Shown piece by piece: positions 50,941-60,107 of a stretch of DNA of 64,000 nucleotides; position 1 is the first letter of the stretch; each line of letters begins with the position of its first letter. The stretch spans positions 1 to 64,000 of the forward strand of contig CAZSMC010000019.1 of the NCBI GenBank assembly GCA_964607755.1. The letters are read 5' to 3'. A program made the translations under genes and the position numbers. The notes under the pieces were generated by a model. It made no database searches. It was not told the DNA's origin and saw only the letters and a list, made by a program, of their open reading frames with translations. The DNA is from CAZSMC01 sp964607755 (GTDB lineage: Bacteria; Zhuqueibacterota; Zhuqueibacteria; Residuimicrobiales; Krinioviventaceae).

Positions 50941-52410
50941 TCAGGCGTAGCCCAATTCACGCATCTTGTTCCATGTCTCCTTGTCGAAAGCCGGTTGCGT
51001 CGTGTCTGCCACATGAGGCTTAAATGTCCCAGTCCATTTTTCCAGCGCGCTTTTGCACTCTAAAACGTGCTCACTCTGTGATGAATAAAGATCGTCACGT
51101 TCTTGAGGATCGTTCTGCATGTCAAAGAACTCATGCCAACCGTCCGAAGCCCAGATGAATTTGTGTTCTTTTGTCTGGTAGGCTCTCAGATCCCGGCAAT
51201 AGTGCGCAAGCTCGTGTTTTGCCAGGTCTTTGCGTCTTTTAAGCCAACGGTCGATCATCATTTCGGGATTATAGGTTTCGGTAAGAGCAGCTTTGCGGGG
51301 CATGGTGTTCAGGAATGACAAGCCTTGTTTGTCCTCTTTGCAGTGCCACTCAACGCCGATACCGTCTAAAATGGTTGGCACAATATCAACCGTTTGTACG
51401 AGATCCGTGCTGTGCTGGCCTGCCTCAAACCACTGCGGATAGCGAACGATCAGCGGAACACGAATCAGTTTATCATAGATACAAAAAGCGTGCCAGAAAA
51501 ATCCTTTCTCTCCCATGTTCTCACCGTGATCTGAAGTGACAAAAATCACGGTGTCGTCCATTATATCAAGCTGTCGAAGCGTTTCGAAAATGCAACCCAG
51601 TCGCCAGTCAATGTAAGCAATTTCACCATCATACAATTCCAGATAGTGCTGCACATCAGTTTCGGTAAAAATTTTGTGGCCGGCAAAATACCCCATGTGA
51701 TCGAATTGCAAATAAGCACCTTCCTGCAAGATAGATCCTGAAAAAAACCGGCGGCGATAGGGATATGGAGGAAAATAAATAGAATGCGGTTCCTGGTAAT
51801 GGATGTAAGCGAAAAAGGGACGATCCTTATCTTGTGATTTTATCCATTTCTTAAATGCAATTTCAGTGGCATAAGCACCATCATCCCGGGTAAGCATACG
51901 GGGCTTATTGAATTGATCCAGCGCATCTTTGATCAGAAACCGGGTTTGCATGGGCAAAGCATTACGTATTTTTTTATAAAATTCGTTTTCGTTATCCTTG
52001 ACTACATTATTGTTTTGGTTTTCCTCATTTCCTTTATATAGAAATGTGTCAAAACCCTGAGAAAGACCGGTTTTACTGCTCAGGTACATATTGTTTGAAA
52101 AGCAAATTGTGGAATAGCCGTTCCGGCGTAAAATTGAAGGCAGAGAAATAATATCCGGATCGAGATAATACCGTTGATTAGTATAGCCGTGAACAGTGGG
52201 ATAGAGACCGGTTAAGATGGATGCCAGAGATGCACCTGTCCAATTTGCGGCTGTGAAAGCGTTTTCAAAAAGAACGCCTTCTGTGGAAAACATATCCAGA
52301 TTCGGGGTTGTCTCACGTGGACAGCCGTAACTTGACAAACGGTCAGCGCGCACACTGTCCAGGCTAATGATTAATATATTCGGTTTTTTGTTGTTTATTG
52401 TTTTTCGCAT
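50941..52410 (-). CDS. sulfatase-fold (alkaline phosphatase superfamily) enzyme with a Thr nucleophile site
   Basis: PF00884-type hydrolase in the exopolysaccharide locus. Metal-binding motifs: ILIISLDSVRADRLSSYGCPR (Asp 18) and VTSDHGENMGEKGFFWHAF. The usual formylglycine site C/S-x-P-x-R is absent: the matching stretch is NWTGASLASILTG, with Thr 58 in the nucleophile place and no Pro or Arg. That pattern points to a phosphoryl- or other transfer reaction, or to a relaxed sulfatase, rather than a maturation-dependent sulfatase. The C-terminus (DKETWNKMRELGYA) is typical of the family. No signal peptide or membrane helix is seen, so it probably acts in the cytoplasm. Confidence 0.85.
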   Translation of the reverse strand: MRKTINNKKPNILIISLDSVRADRLSSYGCPRETTPNLDMFSTEGVLFENAFTAANWTGASLASILTGLYPTVHGYTNQRYYLDPDIISLPSILRRNGYSTICFSNNMYLSSKTGLSQGFDTFLYKGNEENQNNNVVKDNENEFYKKIRNALPMQTRFLIKDALDQFNKPRMLTRDDGAYATEIAFKKWIKSQDKDRPFFAYIHYQEPHSIYFPPYPYRRRFFSGSILQEGAYLQFDHMGYFAGHKIFTETDVQHYLELYDGEIAYIDWRLGCIFETLRQLDIMDDTVIFVTSDHGENMGEKGFFWHAFCIYDKLIRVPLIVRYPQWFEAGQHSTDLVQTVDIVPTILDGIGVEWHCKEDKQGLSFLNTMPRKAALTETYNPEMMIDRWLKRRKDLAKHELAHYCRDLRAYQTKEHKFIWASDGWHEFFDMQNDPQERDDLYSSQSEHVLECKSALEKWTGTFKPHVADTTQPAFDKETWNKMRELGYA

Positions 52411-52445
52411 GTCAGCTTTTGTGTTTCTTGTTCTCGGACCTGTTA

Positions 52446-53693
52446 TTAGAGTATTGTCCAGCCGGTTTTAGCTTTTAAAAAACTGGCAATATTTTTGGCC
52501 CGTTGAGTATAGGTGAACTTTTGCACCGCCTTAAAAGCGTTCGAGCTCATGTGTTCTGCCAGCTCTGGATTATTCAGAACCGTGCGAATGCCGTCAGCCA
52601 GATCCTCAGGCTTGGCAGTCACAAGGTAACCATTTTTTTTATGCTGCAGCACTTCCCGGAACACCGGTAGATCGCTGGCAACCACCGGACGGCCGGCTGC
52701 CATATATTCAAATAATTTCAACGGTGACGTGTACTCGCGTAAAGAATAATTATACGTGTTTGGCAATATCAGCACATCGGCAGCCGCTTGATATGAAGCT
52801 ATTTCCCGCGGCATAATAAATCCAGCAAAGTGGACATTTGCCATTTGCTCGGCATGGGTCATTTTTTTCACTTCAGCAATTGTTTTAGGTGTACCGCCTA
52901 ACAGATAAAAATGGACATTATCCTTAAAATGAGCAGCAGCACGAATAGCATTTTCCACACCTTTACCGTGGGCAAATCCGCCGGAATACATGACAATTTT
53001 TTTATCCATTGGTAAATCAAGCTGTTTTCGCAACTGCGCAATGGGAATGTTGGCATCCCGGTTCCGAAAGTCTCTTACACCGTCCGGTGCCACATAGATA
53101 TGCTCCGGTGGAATGTTATATGTGCGCACCAGATCATCTTTTAGAGCATTGGTAATACTGACAATTCCATCGCAATGAGTAATAATATATTTAAACAATC
53201 GCTGAGGGCGTTGGATTAATGCATGCGCCTCGACGAAAATTTTGACCGGCTTGTTCTTCAGCCAACTGCGACGGTAGCGGCAAAAAATATAAGCAGAATT
53301 CAAGTTCCTGGAATAAATAATAACCGGTTTATTAAATTGACCTGTAAGCACATTTTTAATGACATAGGCGGCTGTTGAAGCCAGAATCGAGGTTCCGCCA
53401 ATTACAGGAATTTTCGGATTCTTTTTTCCATCCATACCATAACCGATGTCAATGCCGTACCGTGGCTTGCTCAGACTCAATAAACTCGGAATGGTTTTCA
53501 TTTTGAAATTATTTTCCACGCCATAAAAATGGCGTATATCTGTATCATTATATTGCGACATATCATGATAGTACGGCCGGATAAAAGTCACATCCAAACC
53601 CAACCGGGCAAATGACTCAACCATGTGCATCTGTTGAATGCTCACTGCATCCCGGTTAGGGAATCGTTCATTTGTCAGGTAGAGAAATTTCAT
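52446..53693 (-). CDS. glycosyltransferase family 4
   Basis: GT-B enzyme of the exopolysaccharide locus. KFLYLTNERFPNRDAVSIQQMHMVESFARLGLDV opens the N-terminal half. The C-terminal half has IVMYSGGFAHGKGVENAIRAA, FYLLGGTPKTIAEVKKMT, VHFAGFIMPREIASYQAAADVLILPN, and the late SPLKLFEYMAAGRPVVASDLPVFREV with its E-x7-E-like Glu pair. The start ATG follows AAGGATGAT. Only one base separates it from the Wzx gene. The transferred sugar is unknown. Confidence 0.9.
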   Translation of the reverse strand: MKFLYLTNERFPNRDAVSIQQMHMVESFARLGLDVTFIRPYYHDMSQYNDTDIRHFYGVENNFKMKTIPSLLSLSKPRYGIDIGYGMDGKKNPKIPVIGGTSILASTAAYVIKNVLTGQFNKPVIIYSRNLNSAYIFCRYRRSWLKNKPVKIFVEAHALIQRPQRLFKYIITHCDGIVSITNALKDDLVRTYNIPPEHIYVAPDGVRDFRNRDANIPIAQLRKQLDLPMDKKIVMYSGGFAHGKGVENAIRAAAHFKDNVHFYLLGGTPKTIAEVKKMTHAEQMANVHFAGFIMPREIASYQAAADVLILPNTYNYSLREYTSPLKLFEYMAAGRPVVASDLPVFREVLQHKKNGYLVTAKPEDLADGIRTVLNNPELAEHMSSNAFKAVQKFTYTQRAKNIASFLKAKTGWTIL

Positions 53694-53694
53694 A

Positions 53695-54900
53695 TCATCC
53701 TTTAAATTGTCCGCGAAACCGATAAACAAGAGCATAGCTGGCTATCATACGCAACAGGGTCATAATGAGCAAGGAAAGAGCAACTCCGGTCACGCCCATT
53801 TTTTGCACCATAAAATACAACAAGCCGATGTAAAAAATCATTGATATCACATTGATTCGCGTATGCCAATTCAGAGCAAAACTGTCCAGGCGGCCCACTG
53901 TTAAACTTGCGCTTAGATTATACATTAGCCGGAGTGCGCCGACCAGGGCCAGCAACTGGAGCAAATAAGCGCCGTAATCGTATTTTCCGGCATACAAAAT
54001 GTGCAGAATAAATTTAGCACCGACCAGAAATGCGAGCAAAAGCAAAAAGGTGAGCAAAGCCAGTCCTATAACAATTCGTTTGAGCCGAATTATTTGCTGG
54101 CGGCCAAATTCTGGCACCCAGACATATTTTGATGCGCGTCCTAGAATATTAAAAGCTTGTACTGGCACCAGACAAGCAGCGTACAGGCCCAGCGCTTCGT
54201 AACCTAAAAAATTCGGAATAATCAGTCTGTCAAACGAATTCATAATCGCTACTGCAGCCTGGGATGCAAATAAAACCACACCGGATTTGTAGTATTCGGA
54301 CGGTACCTTTTCTTGTCCCTGGGGAATTGTCCGAAAAGTATAAGCGCCAGAAAAAGCAGAGACTAAAAATATAATAAAGATATATCCAAAGATAGCGCTG
54401 GTTTTATCGATCGCCAGTGTGAAATAAGCCGCAACAAGCACAAGGAAAAACAAGCCCCGAAACGCGTTTAGGATAATGATTGCCTGGTTGTAACGGGCCT
54501 GGCTGCGCACCAGATTGGAAAAGAACAAAATTGCACTGTAAAAAACAGCGGCAAGAACAAGTCCTGTGAGCTTGGCTATATTCAAACCATAAACAAAATA
54601 AGAAATTGCTGCACCAATGCAAATAAGCAAAAACGCGCCAGCCAAGACATTGATAAAAGCTATAGACCATTTGTAATTGCGCGGATCATTCCGGCTAAAA
54701 AACCGGGCAGTTGCCAAATCTTGCCCCCATACTGCCAGTGGAGGAATAAAGAGTATCAAAGTACGCATCAAGGTGAATTCACCAAAATCATTTTTGGTCA
54801 GCAATCGGCCTAAAATAATTGACGACAGAGATGCAAAAACCATAATGACAGCGAGTACAAAAGACACGCCGCCGATGTTCATAATCATTTTACGCAGCAT
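53695..54900 (-). CDS. Wzx-like oligosaccharide flippase
   Basis: Polytopic membrane protein of the polysaccharide transporter (PST/MOP) family, with about 11-12 hydrophobic helices across 401 residues. The N-terminal segment VSFVLAVIMVFASLSSIILGRLLTKNDFGEFTLMRTLI is the usual RfbX/Wzx start. Its role is to flip lipid-linked oligosaccharide repeat units to the periplasm, where the next gene's Wzy-like product would polymerise or ligate them. It begins 18 bases after that gene ends and abuts a GT4 gene. Confidence 0.9.
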   Translation of the reverse strand: MLRKMIMNIGGVSFVLAVIMVFASLSSIILGRLLTKNDFGEFTLMRTLILFIPPLAVWGQDLATARFFSRNDPRNYKWSIAFINVLAGAFLLICIGAAISYFVYGLNIAKLTGLVLAAVFYSAILFFSNLVRSQARYNQAIIILNAFRGLFFLVLVAAYFTLAIDKTSAIFGYIFIIFLVSAFSGAYTFRTIPQGQEKVPSEYYKSGVVLFASQAAVAIMNSFDRLIIPNFLGYEALGLYAACLVPVQAFNILGRASKYVWVPEFGRQQIIRLKRIVIGLALLTFLLLLAFLVGAKFILHILYAGKYDYGAYLLQLLALVGALRLMYNLSASLTVGRLDSFALNWHTRINVISMIFYIGLLYFMVQKMGVTGVALSLLIMTLLRMIASYALVYRFRGQFKG

Positions 54901-54918
54901 AAAGAGCGTTCGAATTCA

Positions 54919-56403
54919 TCATTGTCGCAGGTTATCCGGATTTTCAGTCATCAATTTTCCGGTGTTATTTTTGTAAACTATATAATACGAACTTGCAGCT
55001 ATAGCCATCATCACATAAAAATAAATATAGCCGCCAGGCGGATGCTTGTCGACCATGCCATGCACACACATGGCACCAAGCCCTGCCAAAAGCGCAATAT
55101 TGATCAGGGAAATGGTTCGATTTTCTGATTTTATTGATTTTAAAAGCGTCGCGCCAAACATGATCATCATGCTTAACAACATGCCAAAACCTAAAAGTCC
55201 GGTTTCTCCGATTACGAGCAGATACATATTGTGCACAGGACGTGGAATGGTGCCAAATCGCCGGCCGAGAATGGTATCATTGTATTGCTGCATGACTTCG
55301 GCGTAATTATTAATCCCGACTCCGCCTATGGGATGATCTTGAATCAAATTAAAAGCAATTTGCATCATCGGGATGCGGCTCATAGCTGAGCCATGGTCTT
55401 CACCGTAAAGACGTTCTTCAATCATATCCGAGAACGCAAAAGTCATAATCGTAATAAGAATAAGAGCAGCGATCCCTGGTCCAATGAGCGAACTGAATCT
55501 CATTGCTTTTGATTTAATAGCAAAATAGAACAGAATAGCCAGAGCAAAGGTAAAGCTAACCCAGGCGCCGCGAGAGCCGGTCATAATTAGAGCGACGATT
55601 CCCAGGCCAAAAACAGAAATTGCAAAAAAGCGCATCAACTTTTGTTTTTCGATAAGGAACAAGGCAAAACACATTGGTAACAAAATTTCCAGAAACATGC
55701 CCAATCGGTTAGGATGGCCCAAAGTCCCCATAACACGCCATGGTCCGGCCCCCTCTTCCCGGATAACCGGTTCGCCAAAAAAGGCAAGTCCCAGCGTACC
55801 GCCTTTTATCATTTGCAATACTCCGATAAAGCTCTGTAATCCTACAATGAAAGCCAAAGCCCATGCCAGCAATCGAATATCCTGCACGTCACGGATATGG
55901 TTAGCCAAAACGAGAAAGAGGAAAAAAAGTTTTAACATAGTATAGATTTGCATAACAGCCAGGTCCATTCGAGGTGCCCAGAGCAAGGTCAGCACACAAA
56001 CCTCAATGTAAAGGATAGTTGGTATGGCGAGACGGGGATAAAAATAAAAGGTGGTTTTTCGTTTTCCTGCCAGCTCAAGTATTAACAGGAAAAAAAGCAT
56101 CAGAGCGAAAATATCGACTGCTGAAACACCCATGGTATGGGCGCCAGCTTGCTCTTCAAAAGTGTGATAAAAATTCATATCGATGTGCAATGGCATCAAC
56201 AACACGAGTCCGGACATTAACAGATGGCGAACATTGCCGGCTATGAGTAAAGTAAACGGGAAAAATATTCCAAGAATAACGAGCCACCACACTTCTATTG
56301 GCAATTCAGCCAGCACGAAAAATAAAAGTCCGAGAGCGGCACTTAACGAAACGAATAGTATTATCTGAATTGCTTTTGATTTTTTAACGAGCTCTATCAT
56401 CAA
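54919..56403 (-). CDS. O-antigen polymerase/ligase-family protein (Wzy/WaaL-like)
   Basis: Membrane protein with 10 or more helices and a large periplasmic loop containing RRFGTIPRPVHNMYLLVIGETGLLGFGMLL; the H-N-x-Y/L pattern with Arg upstream is typical of the Wzy_C/O-antigen ligase family. Also typical is LGHPNRLGMFLEILLPMCF and MTGSRGAWVSFTFAL. It polymerises or ligates sugar repeat units on the periplasmic side. It lies between GT39 and Wzx in the locus. Wzy and WaaL cannot be separated reliably by sequence; with a Wzx next door, Wzy is the more natural reading. Confidence 0.85.
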   Translation of the reverse strand: MMIELVKKSKAIQIILFVSLSAALGLLFFVLAELPIEVWWLVILGIFFPFTLLIAGNVRHLLMSGLVLLMPLHIDMNFYHTFEEQAGAHTMGVSAVDIFALMLFFLLILELAGKRKTTFYFYPRLAIPTILYIEVCVLTLLWAPRMDLAVMQIYTMLKLFFLFLVLANHIRDVQDIRLLAWALAFIVGLQSFIGVLQMIKGGTLGLAFFGEPVIREEGAGPWRVMGTLGHPNRLGMFLEILLPMCFALFLIEKQKLMRFFAISVFGLGIVALIMTGSRGAWVSFTFALAILFYFAIKSKAMRFSSLIGPGIAALILITIMTFAFSDMIEERLYGEDHGSAMSRIPMMQIAFNLIQDHPIGGVGINNYAEVMQQYNDTILGRRFGTIPRPVHNMYLLVIGETGLLGFGMLLSMMIMFGATLLKSIKSENRTISLINIALLAGLGAMCVHGMVDKHPPGGYIYFYVMMAIAASSYYIVYKNNTGKLMTENPDNLRQ

Positions 56404-56463
56404 AACCCAGTTTTATACTATTAAGAAACGAAAGACAAATTTTTATTCCGGTTCGTTACTGGA

Positions 56464-57753
56464 TTACTCAACCTGTCGCCGGGCGGTCAGTTTTTCAAAC
56501 ATCGAAATCATTCCGGCAGCGGTAAACATCAAAATATAGGGTTCCAGGGGAATCCGGTACCTCACTTCTGCAACGATGAGAGAATAGCCAAAAGAAATGG
56601 CAGCAATGGTGAGTAAAATCAATATTTTTTTTCGCCGAAAAGGATTTGTCGACACAACACCAATCACCGCAAAGAGAAATGTTGGCAGCATGACAGAAAT
56701 GCTTCCTACTTTGACCAATCTCCAGAATCCTGAAGGTTTGGCAGAAACGATGCGTGAATCTTGTTCCTTTACCTTTTTCACGTAACTTTTATTTTTTGTA
56801 TCCAGGCGGTCCGGATAAAGCGACCAGAAATGTCCGAGTTCAGTGATTAAATATTGAATGGATTCCACAGGATGTTTCAAGTATTTTTGCATAATATTGG
56901 GCAGCGCATCCTGTTTTGTGCCAGCGGGATGTGCTTTTAAATATTCAGTTGTTTCTGAAAATCCATTCTCAATTTGATCTCTATGATCTTTAACATTTTC
57001 CATATCAGGAAACACGGTGTGCGGCACTGGTCGCACCAGAACGAACCGATCATATTTCTGAAAATTTCTCAAAGTCCAGGGTGTTAATACCGCGGCGAAA
57101 AGTATCAAAAATAACGCGGCCGAAGCAAGTTTGTAGCCGAACTTTTTTCTTGTTCCGATAAGCAGCCAAAGAATCCAGAACGGTAACGCGAAAAACAGTG
57201 CCGGCGTGGTGAGTGTTGCTGCTCCGGCCAATCCGCCGCTCAGCGCATAATATCCGAGAGATTGCTGTTCATCCGCGAGCAGCAGAAAAAAAACAGACGC
57301 TGCTGTCAAAACAGTAAAAAGATTTGTTGGATATAATATTCCCACAATGAGCAAAAAATGCGGATAAATTGCAGCAATGCCTGTCGCTACCAACGCTACC
57401 TTGCGATGAAACAATTTTTTACCGATCCTATAAATCAGGTAACACAACAGTACACTTAAAAACGCTTCAACGATCCGCATTGCGGTAAAGGATGCGCCAA
57501 AAAGCCCATAAACGCCGGCCATAAATAACGGATACATGGGCGACCGGTCATATTTTTCGCCGAATCCTTCTCCCTGCAGCAAGCTTCTTGCTGCCCCGTC
57601 ATAGTGCCGGGTATCGGAAAAATAAATGCCCTCCGGATTTAAAACCAGAACAAACGCAAAGCGTATCACCAAAGCCAGCAGGAGAATGGTAACCAACTGA
57701 TTCTTTGGATTAGATCGATACCACTTGGTGAGACGAAATCGAATATTGTTCAT
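56464..57753 (-). CDS. GT39-like dolichyl-phosphate-type glycosyltransferase
   Basis: Membrane GT-C enzyme resembling the PMT/ArnT family. The N-terminal luminal loop contains YFSDTRHYDGAARSLLQGEGF (the aspartate motif), followed by SPMYPLFMAGVYGLFGASFTAMRIVEAFLSVLLCYLIYRIGKKLF and at least nine further hydrophobic segments. These enzymes move a sugar from a polyprenyl-phosphate donor; the two DPM-type GT2 genes of this locus (57916-58911 and 61901-63049) could make such donors. It is 60 bases from the polymerase gene. The acceptor may be the polysaccharide or a lipid. Confidence 0.87.
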   Translation of the reverse strand: MNNIRFRLTKWYRSNPKNQLVTILLLALVIRFAFVLVLNPEGIYFSDTRHYDGAARSLLQGEGFGEKYDRSPMYPLFMAGVYGLFGASFTAMRIVEAFLSVLLCYLIYRIGKKLFHRKVALVATGIAAIYPHFLLIVGILYPTNLFTVLTAASVFFLLLADEQQSLGYYALSGGLAGAATLTTPALFFALPFWILWLLIGTRKKFGYKLASAALFLILFAAVLTPWTLRNFQKYDRFVLVRPVPHTVFPDMENVKDHRDQIENGFSETTEYLKAHPAGTKQDALPNIMQKYLKHPVESIQYLITELGHFWSLYPDRLDTKNKSYVKKVKEQDSRIVSAKPSGFWRLVKVGSISVMLPTFLFAVIGVVSTNPFRRKKILILLTIAAISFGYSLIVAEVRYRIPLEPYILMFTAAGMISMFEKLTARRQVE

Positions 57754-57818
57754 TTTTTACCGCCTGGAAATTGATTTAAAAGTCGTTAATACAAAGAAAT
57801 ATTCATATACGCACAATC

Positions 57819-57855
57819 ATTTTCAAATCCCCTATAGAGAGCCGTATTTGAAAAT
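57819..57855. promoter_or_regulatory. inverted repeat between two locus genes
   Basis: ATTTTCAAAT and ATTTGAAAAT form a perfect 10-bp AT-rich stem with a 17-base loop in the 162-bp gap between the GT2 gene and the GT39 gene. It could be an intercistronic RNA structure or an internal promoter element. There is no T-run on the minus strand to make it a terminator. Confidence 0.4.
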
Positions 57856-57915
57856 AATTAATTGCAAAAAATATAGGAATTTTTAACCAAATTCAAATTA
57901 ATTCTTTTCAAAGTA

Positions 57916-58911
57916 TCAGATTTTTCTGTTCTTGAATAATCCGTACCACTCTCCCAAACCATAAGCCAGGTGAGTTGCGATGAAAATAAAAATCAGGTTT
58001 GCCCAAAGTGAGTACTGTTTCTCGCGAATCACTGCCATGCAGCTTGACAACAAGACAAGTATTAGATATAAAAGGAGAGGAATAAAAAAAACCGGATACA
58101 CAAACCCAATAATCGCGCCTAAAAATGCAAGTACCAGCAACATGGGAAAGAACAGAATAAGTTCACTGCGACCGGGATGTTTTCGCATCAGCCACAAACG
58201 GCCTTTGCCGTAAACGAACATATTTTTTATCCATGAACGGAATGTGCTGCGCATGTGATGTTCCACCGCAGTATCGGCAAGATAAACCATTTCGTAACCC
58301 GCAACTTTTAACCGAAAACTCATGTCCTGATCTTCCCCAATGTTACCCAGTTTCTCGTCAAACCCGCCGATGTCGAGAACGCTCTCTCTGTGATACATCA
58401 CATTGACGGTTGGCAAGTGAGGAACCGGCCTGTCGGTGTGAAATCTTTTTCCTTGCACAGAGCCATGGCTTCCGAGGAAGGTATTAAGAAAAACATGCAG
58501 CGTGCGATAAAAAACAGAATGATCCTGGGGAGGCACATTGGACCCGCCAACTGCGACAAGATTTTCATGTTTTTGCCGATGACGCTCGAATCCGGCGGAA
58601 AGCCGGGCAAGCCAATTTCTCGGAGCGCGGCAATCAGCGTCGGTGAATGCGACATAATCGTATTGTGCCTGTTCCAGACCAATATTCCGGCTGCCAGCAA
58701 TACCTAATACCGGATTTATAACGATTCGAATGTTGGATTGGTTTTGAGCATATTCTTCAATCACCTGCCTGGTGCCGTCCGTAGAGTTGTTATCTACAAA
58801 TACAATTTCATAATAATCATTCGGATAATCCTGCTGAGCAAGGGATATGATGCAAGGTTCAATGGTCGCTTTGGCATTATAACAAACCACGACAACCGAG
58901 ATCTTTAACAT
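57916..58911 (-). CDS. glycosyltransferase family 2 with C-terminal membrane helices
   Basis: GT-A enzyme. SVVVVCYNAKATIEPCIISLAQQDYPNDYYEIVFVDNNSTDGT at the start, VAFTDADCRAPRNWLA (DXD-like), and NIGEDQDMSFRLKVAGYEMVYLADTAVEHHMRST are standard. The last ~90 residues contain two or three hydrophobic segments (FFPMLLVLAFLGAIIGFVY), so the enzyme is membrane-anchored and probably uses a polyprenyl or lipid acceptor. It follows the radical SAM gene by 14 bases. Confidence 0.9.
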   Translation of the reverse strand: MLKISVVVVCYNAKATIEPCIISLAQQDYPNDYYEIVFVDNNSTDGTRQVIEEYAQNQSNIRIVINPVLGIAGSRNIGLEQAQYDYVAFTDADCRAPRNWLARLSAGFERHRQKHENLVAVGGSNVPPQDHSVFYRTLHVFLNTFLGSHGSVQGKRFHTDRPVPHLPTVNVMYHRESVLDIGGFDEKLGNIGEDQDMSFRLKVAGYEMVYLADTAVEHHMRSTFRSWIKNMFVYGKGRLWLMRKHPGRSELILFFPMLLVLAFLGAIIGFVYPVFFIPLLLYLILVLLSSCMAVIREKQYSLWANLIFIFIATHLAYGLGEWYGLFKNRKI

Positions 58912-58925
58912 TGGCTTCTCATATT

Positions 58926-60095
58926 TTAAAAGAACGCGACATTTCCGACGTGCAAATCACAACAACGCGCACAGATTGGCAATAATTTGTGTTCCTTCAA
59001 ATGCCGCCGGAAATTTCGGTATCGTTCACCATTCCAAATGTCAGCAAACCGTTCTTCGCGGACATTTCCGGCAATATAATCCGGAAAATCAGGACATGGT
59101 GTCACATCACCATTCGGCATCAGATAGGTTTTGAAATAGATAGTGTAGCATGTTTTTGCACCAAAGGTTTCATCAAGATCGTAATAATATTTTTCCAGTC
59201 CTTCATCGTAAATACCGGGTGAAACCGTGATGGGAAAATCCGCATTATTGTTTTTTAATTTGATCAACTCTTTGCGGAGCTCATCGAGCGCCAGGCCGTT
59301 TGGTTCATAAACAAAACCTTTCCATGACGTGGCTTTAGTGCCGAGACACTTTTGCATCACCTTTTCATACAACTGTCCTTTTTCATTGGACGTGAACCAA
59401 AAGTGATTAAAACTGAGAGTATCTCCTTCCAAATCCCTGGTAATATTGATGAGATCGTGCAAGTGATCGTAATAGTCCGGATTAATTACACCCCGGATTC
59501 GAATGACCGGATGGCGCTTTTTCTGCTGTTTTTTAAGCTCCTGAACTTTTTGTATGCCCGCTTTTATTTGCTGATAAAGTCCGGGCACACCGCGGATCTC
59601 ATCATGAACTTTTTCCGGGCCGTCGATTGAGATAATTAAATCATCCATGCCCAGGCTAACAATTTGTTCTGCGCTGCGTTGCAGAAACTGGGCATTCGTG
59701 TTCATCTGTACTGTAAGGCCGCGGCTTTTGGCGTGTTCAACAATATCCCAAATCCCTTTATAAATGAGCGGTTCTCCGCCCCAGAGATAAAAATTGGGTT
59801 TATAGCCTGCCACCTGGTCGATGAGGTCTTTCCATTGATCTGTATTCAAATGATCGCGAAAGAAACTGTCCGGTATGCCTTTATCTCCGACTTTGGGCTG
59901 GCCGCACATTTTGCAATTGCAGTTACACAGATTTGTCAACCGGGCGGCAATGACATTTGGCGGCGAAGCATATCCATCTCGAAAATTATAGTTCCATTTA
60001 GCCAGGTTCTCATCAAGCAATGTCACTTTGGCTTTATGCCAGGCTAATCGCGGATTCTTGAGTGCTAATTTTATCTTTTTTTGAAAAACTGACAT
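58926..60095 (-). CDS. radical SAM / SPASM-type enzyme
   Basis: Iron-sulfur enzyme using S-adenosylmethionine radical chemistry. The first cluster motif is C-x3-C-x2-C at Cys 57, 61 and 64 (an extra Cys at 59), followed by FYLWGGEPLIYKGIWDIVEHA, MNTNAQFL and ISIDGPEKVHDEIRG. A C-terminal SPASM-like region carries further Cys: TCYTIYFKTYLMPNGDVTPCPDFP, then ICARCC. SPASM enzymes modify peptides or sugars, but I cannot say which here. Its place between a carbamoyltransferase and a glycosyltransferase suggests a modified sugar or amino-sugar. Confidence 0.88.
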   Translation of the reverse strand: MSVFQKKIKLALKNPRLAWHKAKVTLLDENLAKWNYNFRDGYASPPNVIAARLTNLCNCNCKMCGQPKVGDKGIPDSFFRDHLNTDQWKDLIDQVAGYKPNFYLWGGEPLIYKGIWDIVEHAKSRGLTVQMNTNAQFLQRSAEQIVSLGMDDLIISIDGPEKVHDEIRGVPGLYQQIKAGIQKVQELKKQQKKRHPVIRIRGVINPDYYDHLHDLINITRDLEGDTLSFNHFWFTSNEKGQLYEKVMQKCLGTKATSWKGFVYEPNGLALDELRKELIKLKNNNADFPITVSPGIYDEGLEKYYYDLDETFGAKTCYTIYFKTYLMPNGDVTPCPDFPDYIAGNVREERFADIWNGERYRNFRRHLKEHKLLPICARCCDLHVGNVAFF

Positions 60096-60107
60096 AATTC
60101 GTCCGTG

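Noticed and set aside
50941..52410. Ordinary formylglycine sulfatase
   Set aside because: The C/S-x-P-x-R site is replaced by T-G-A-S-L, so the standard label would mislead.
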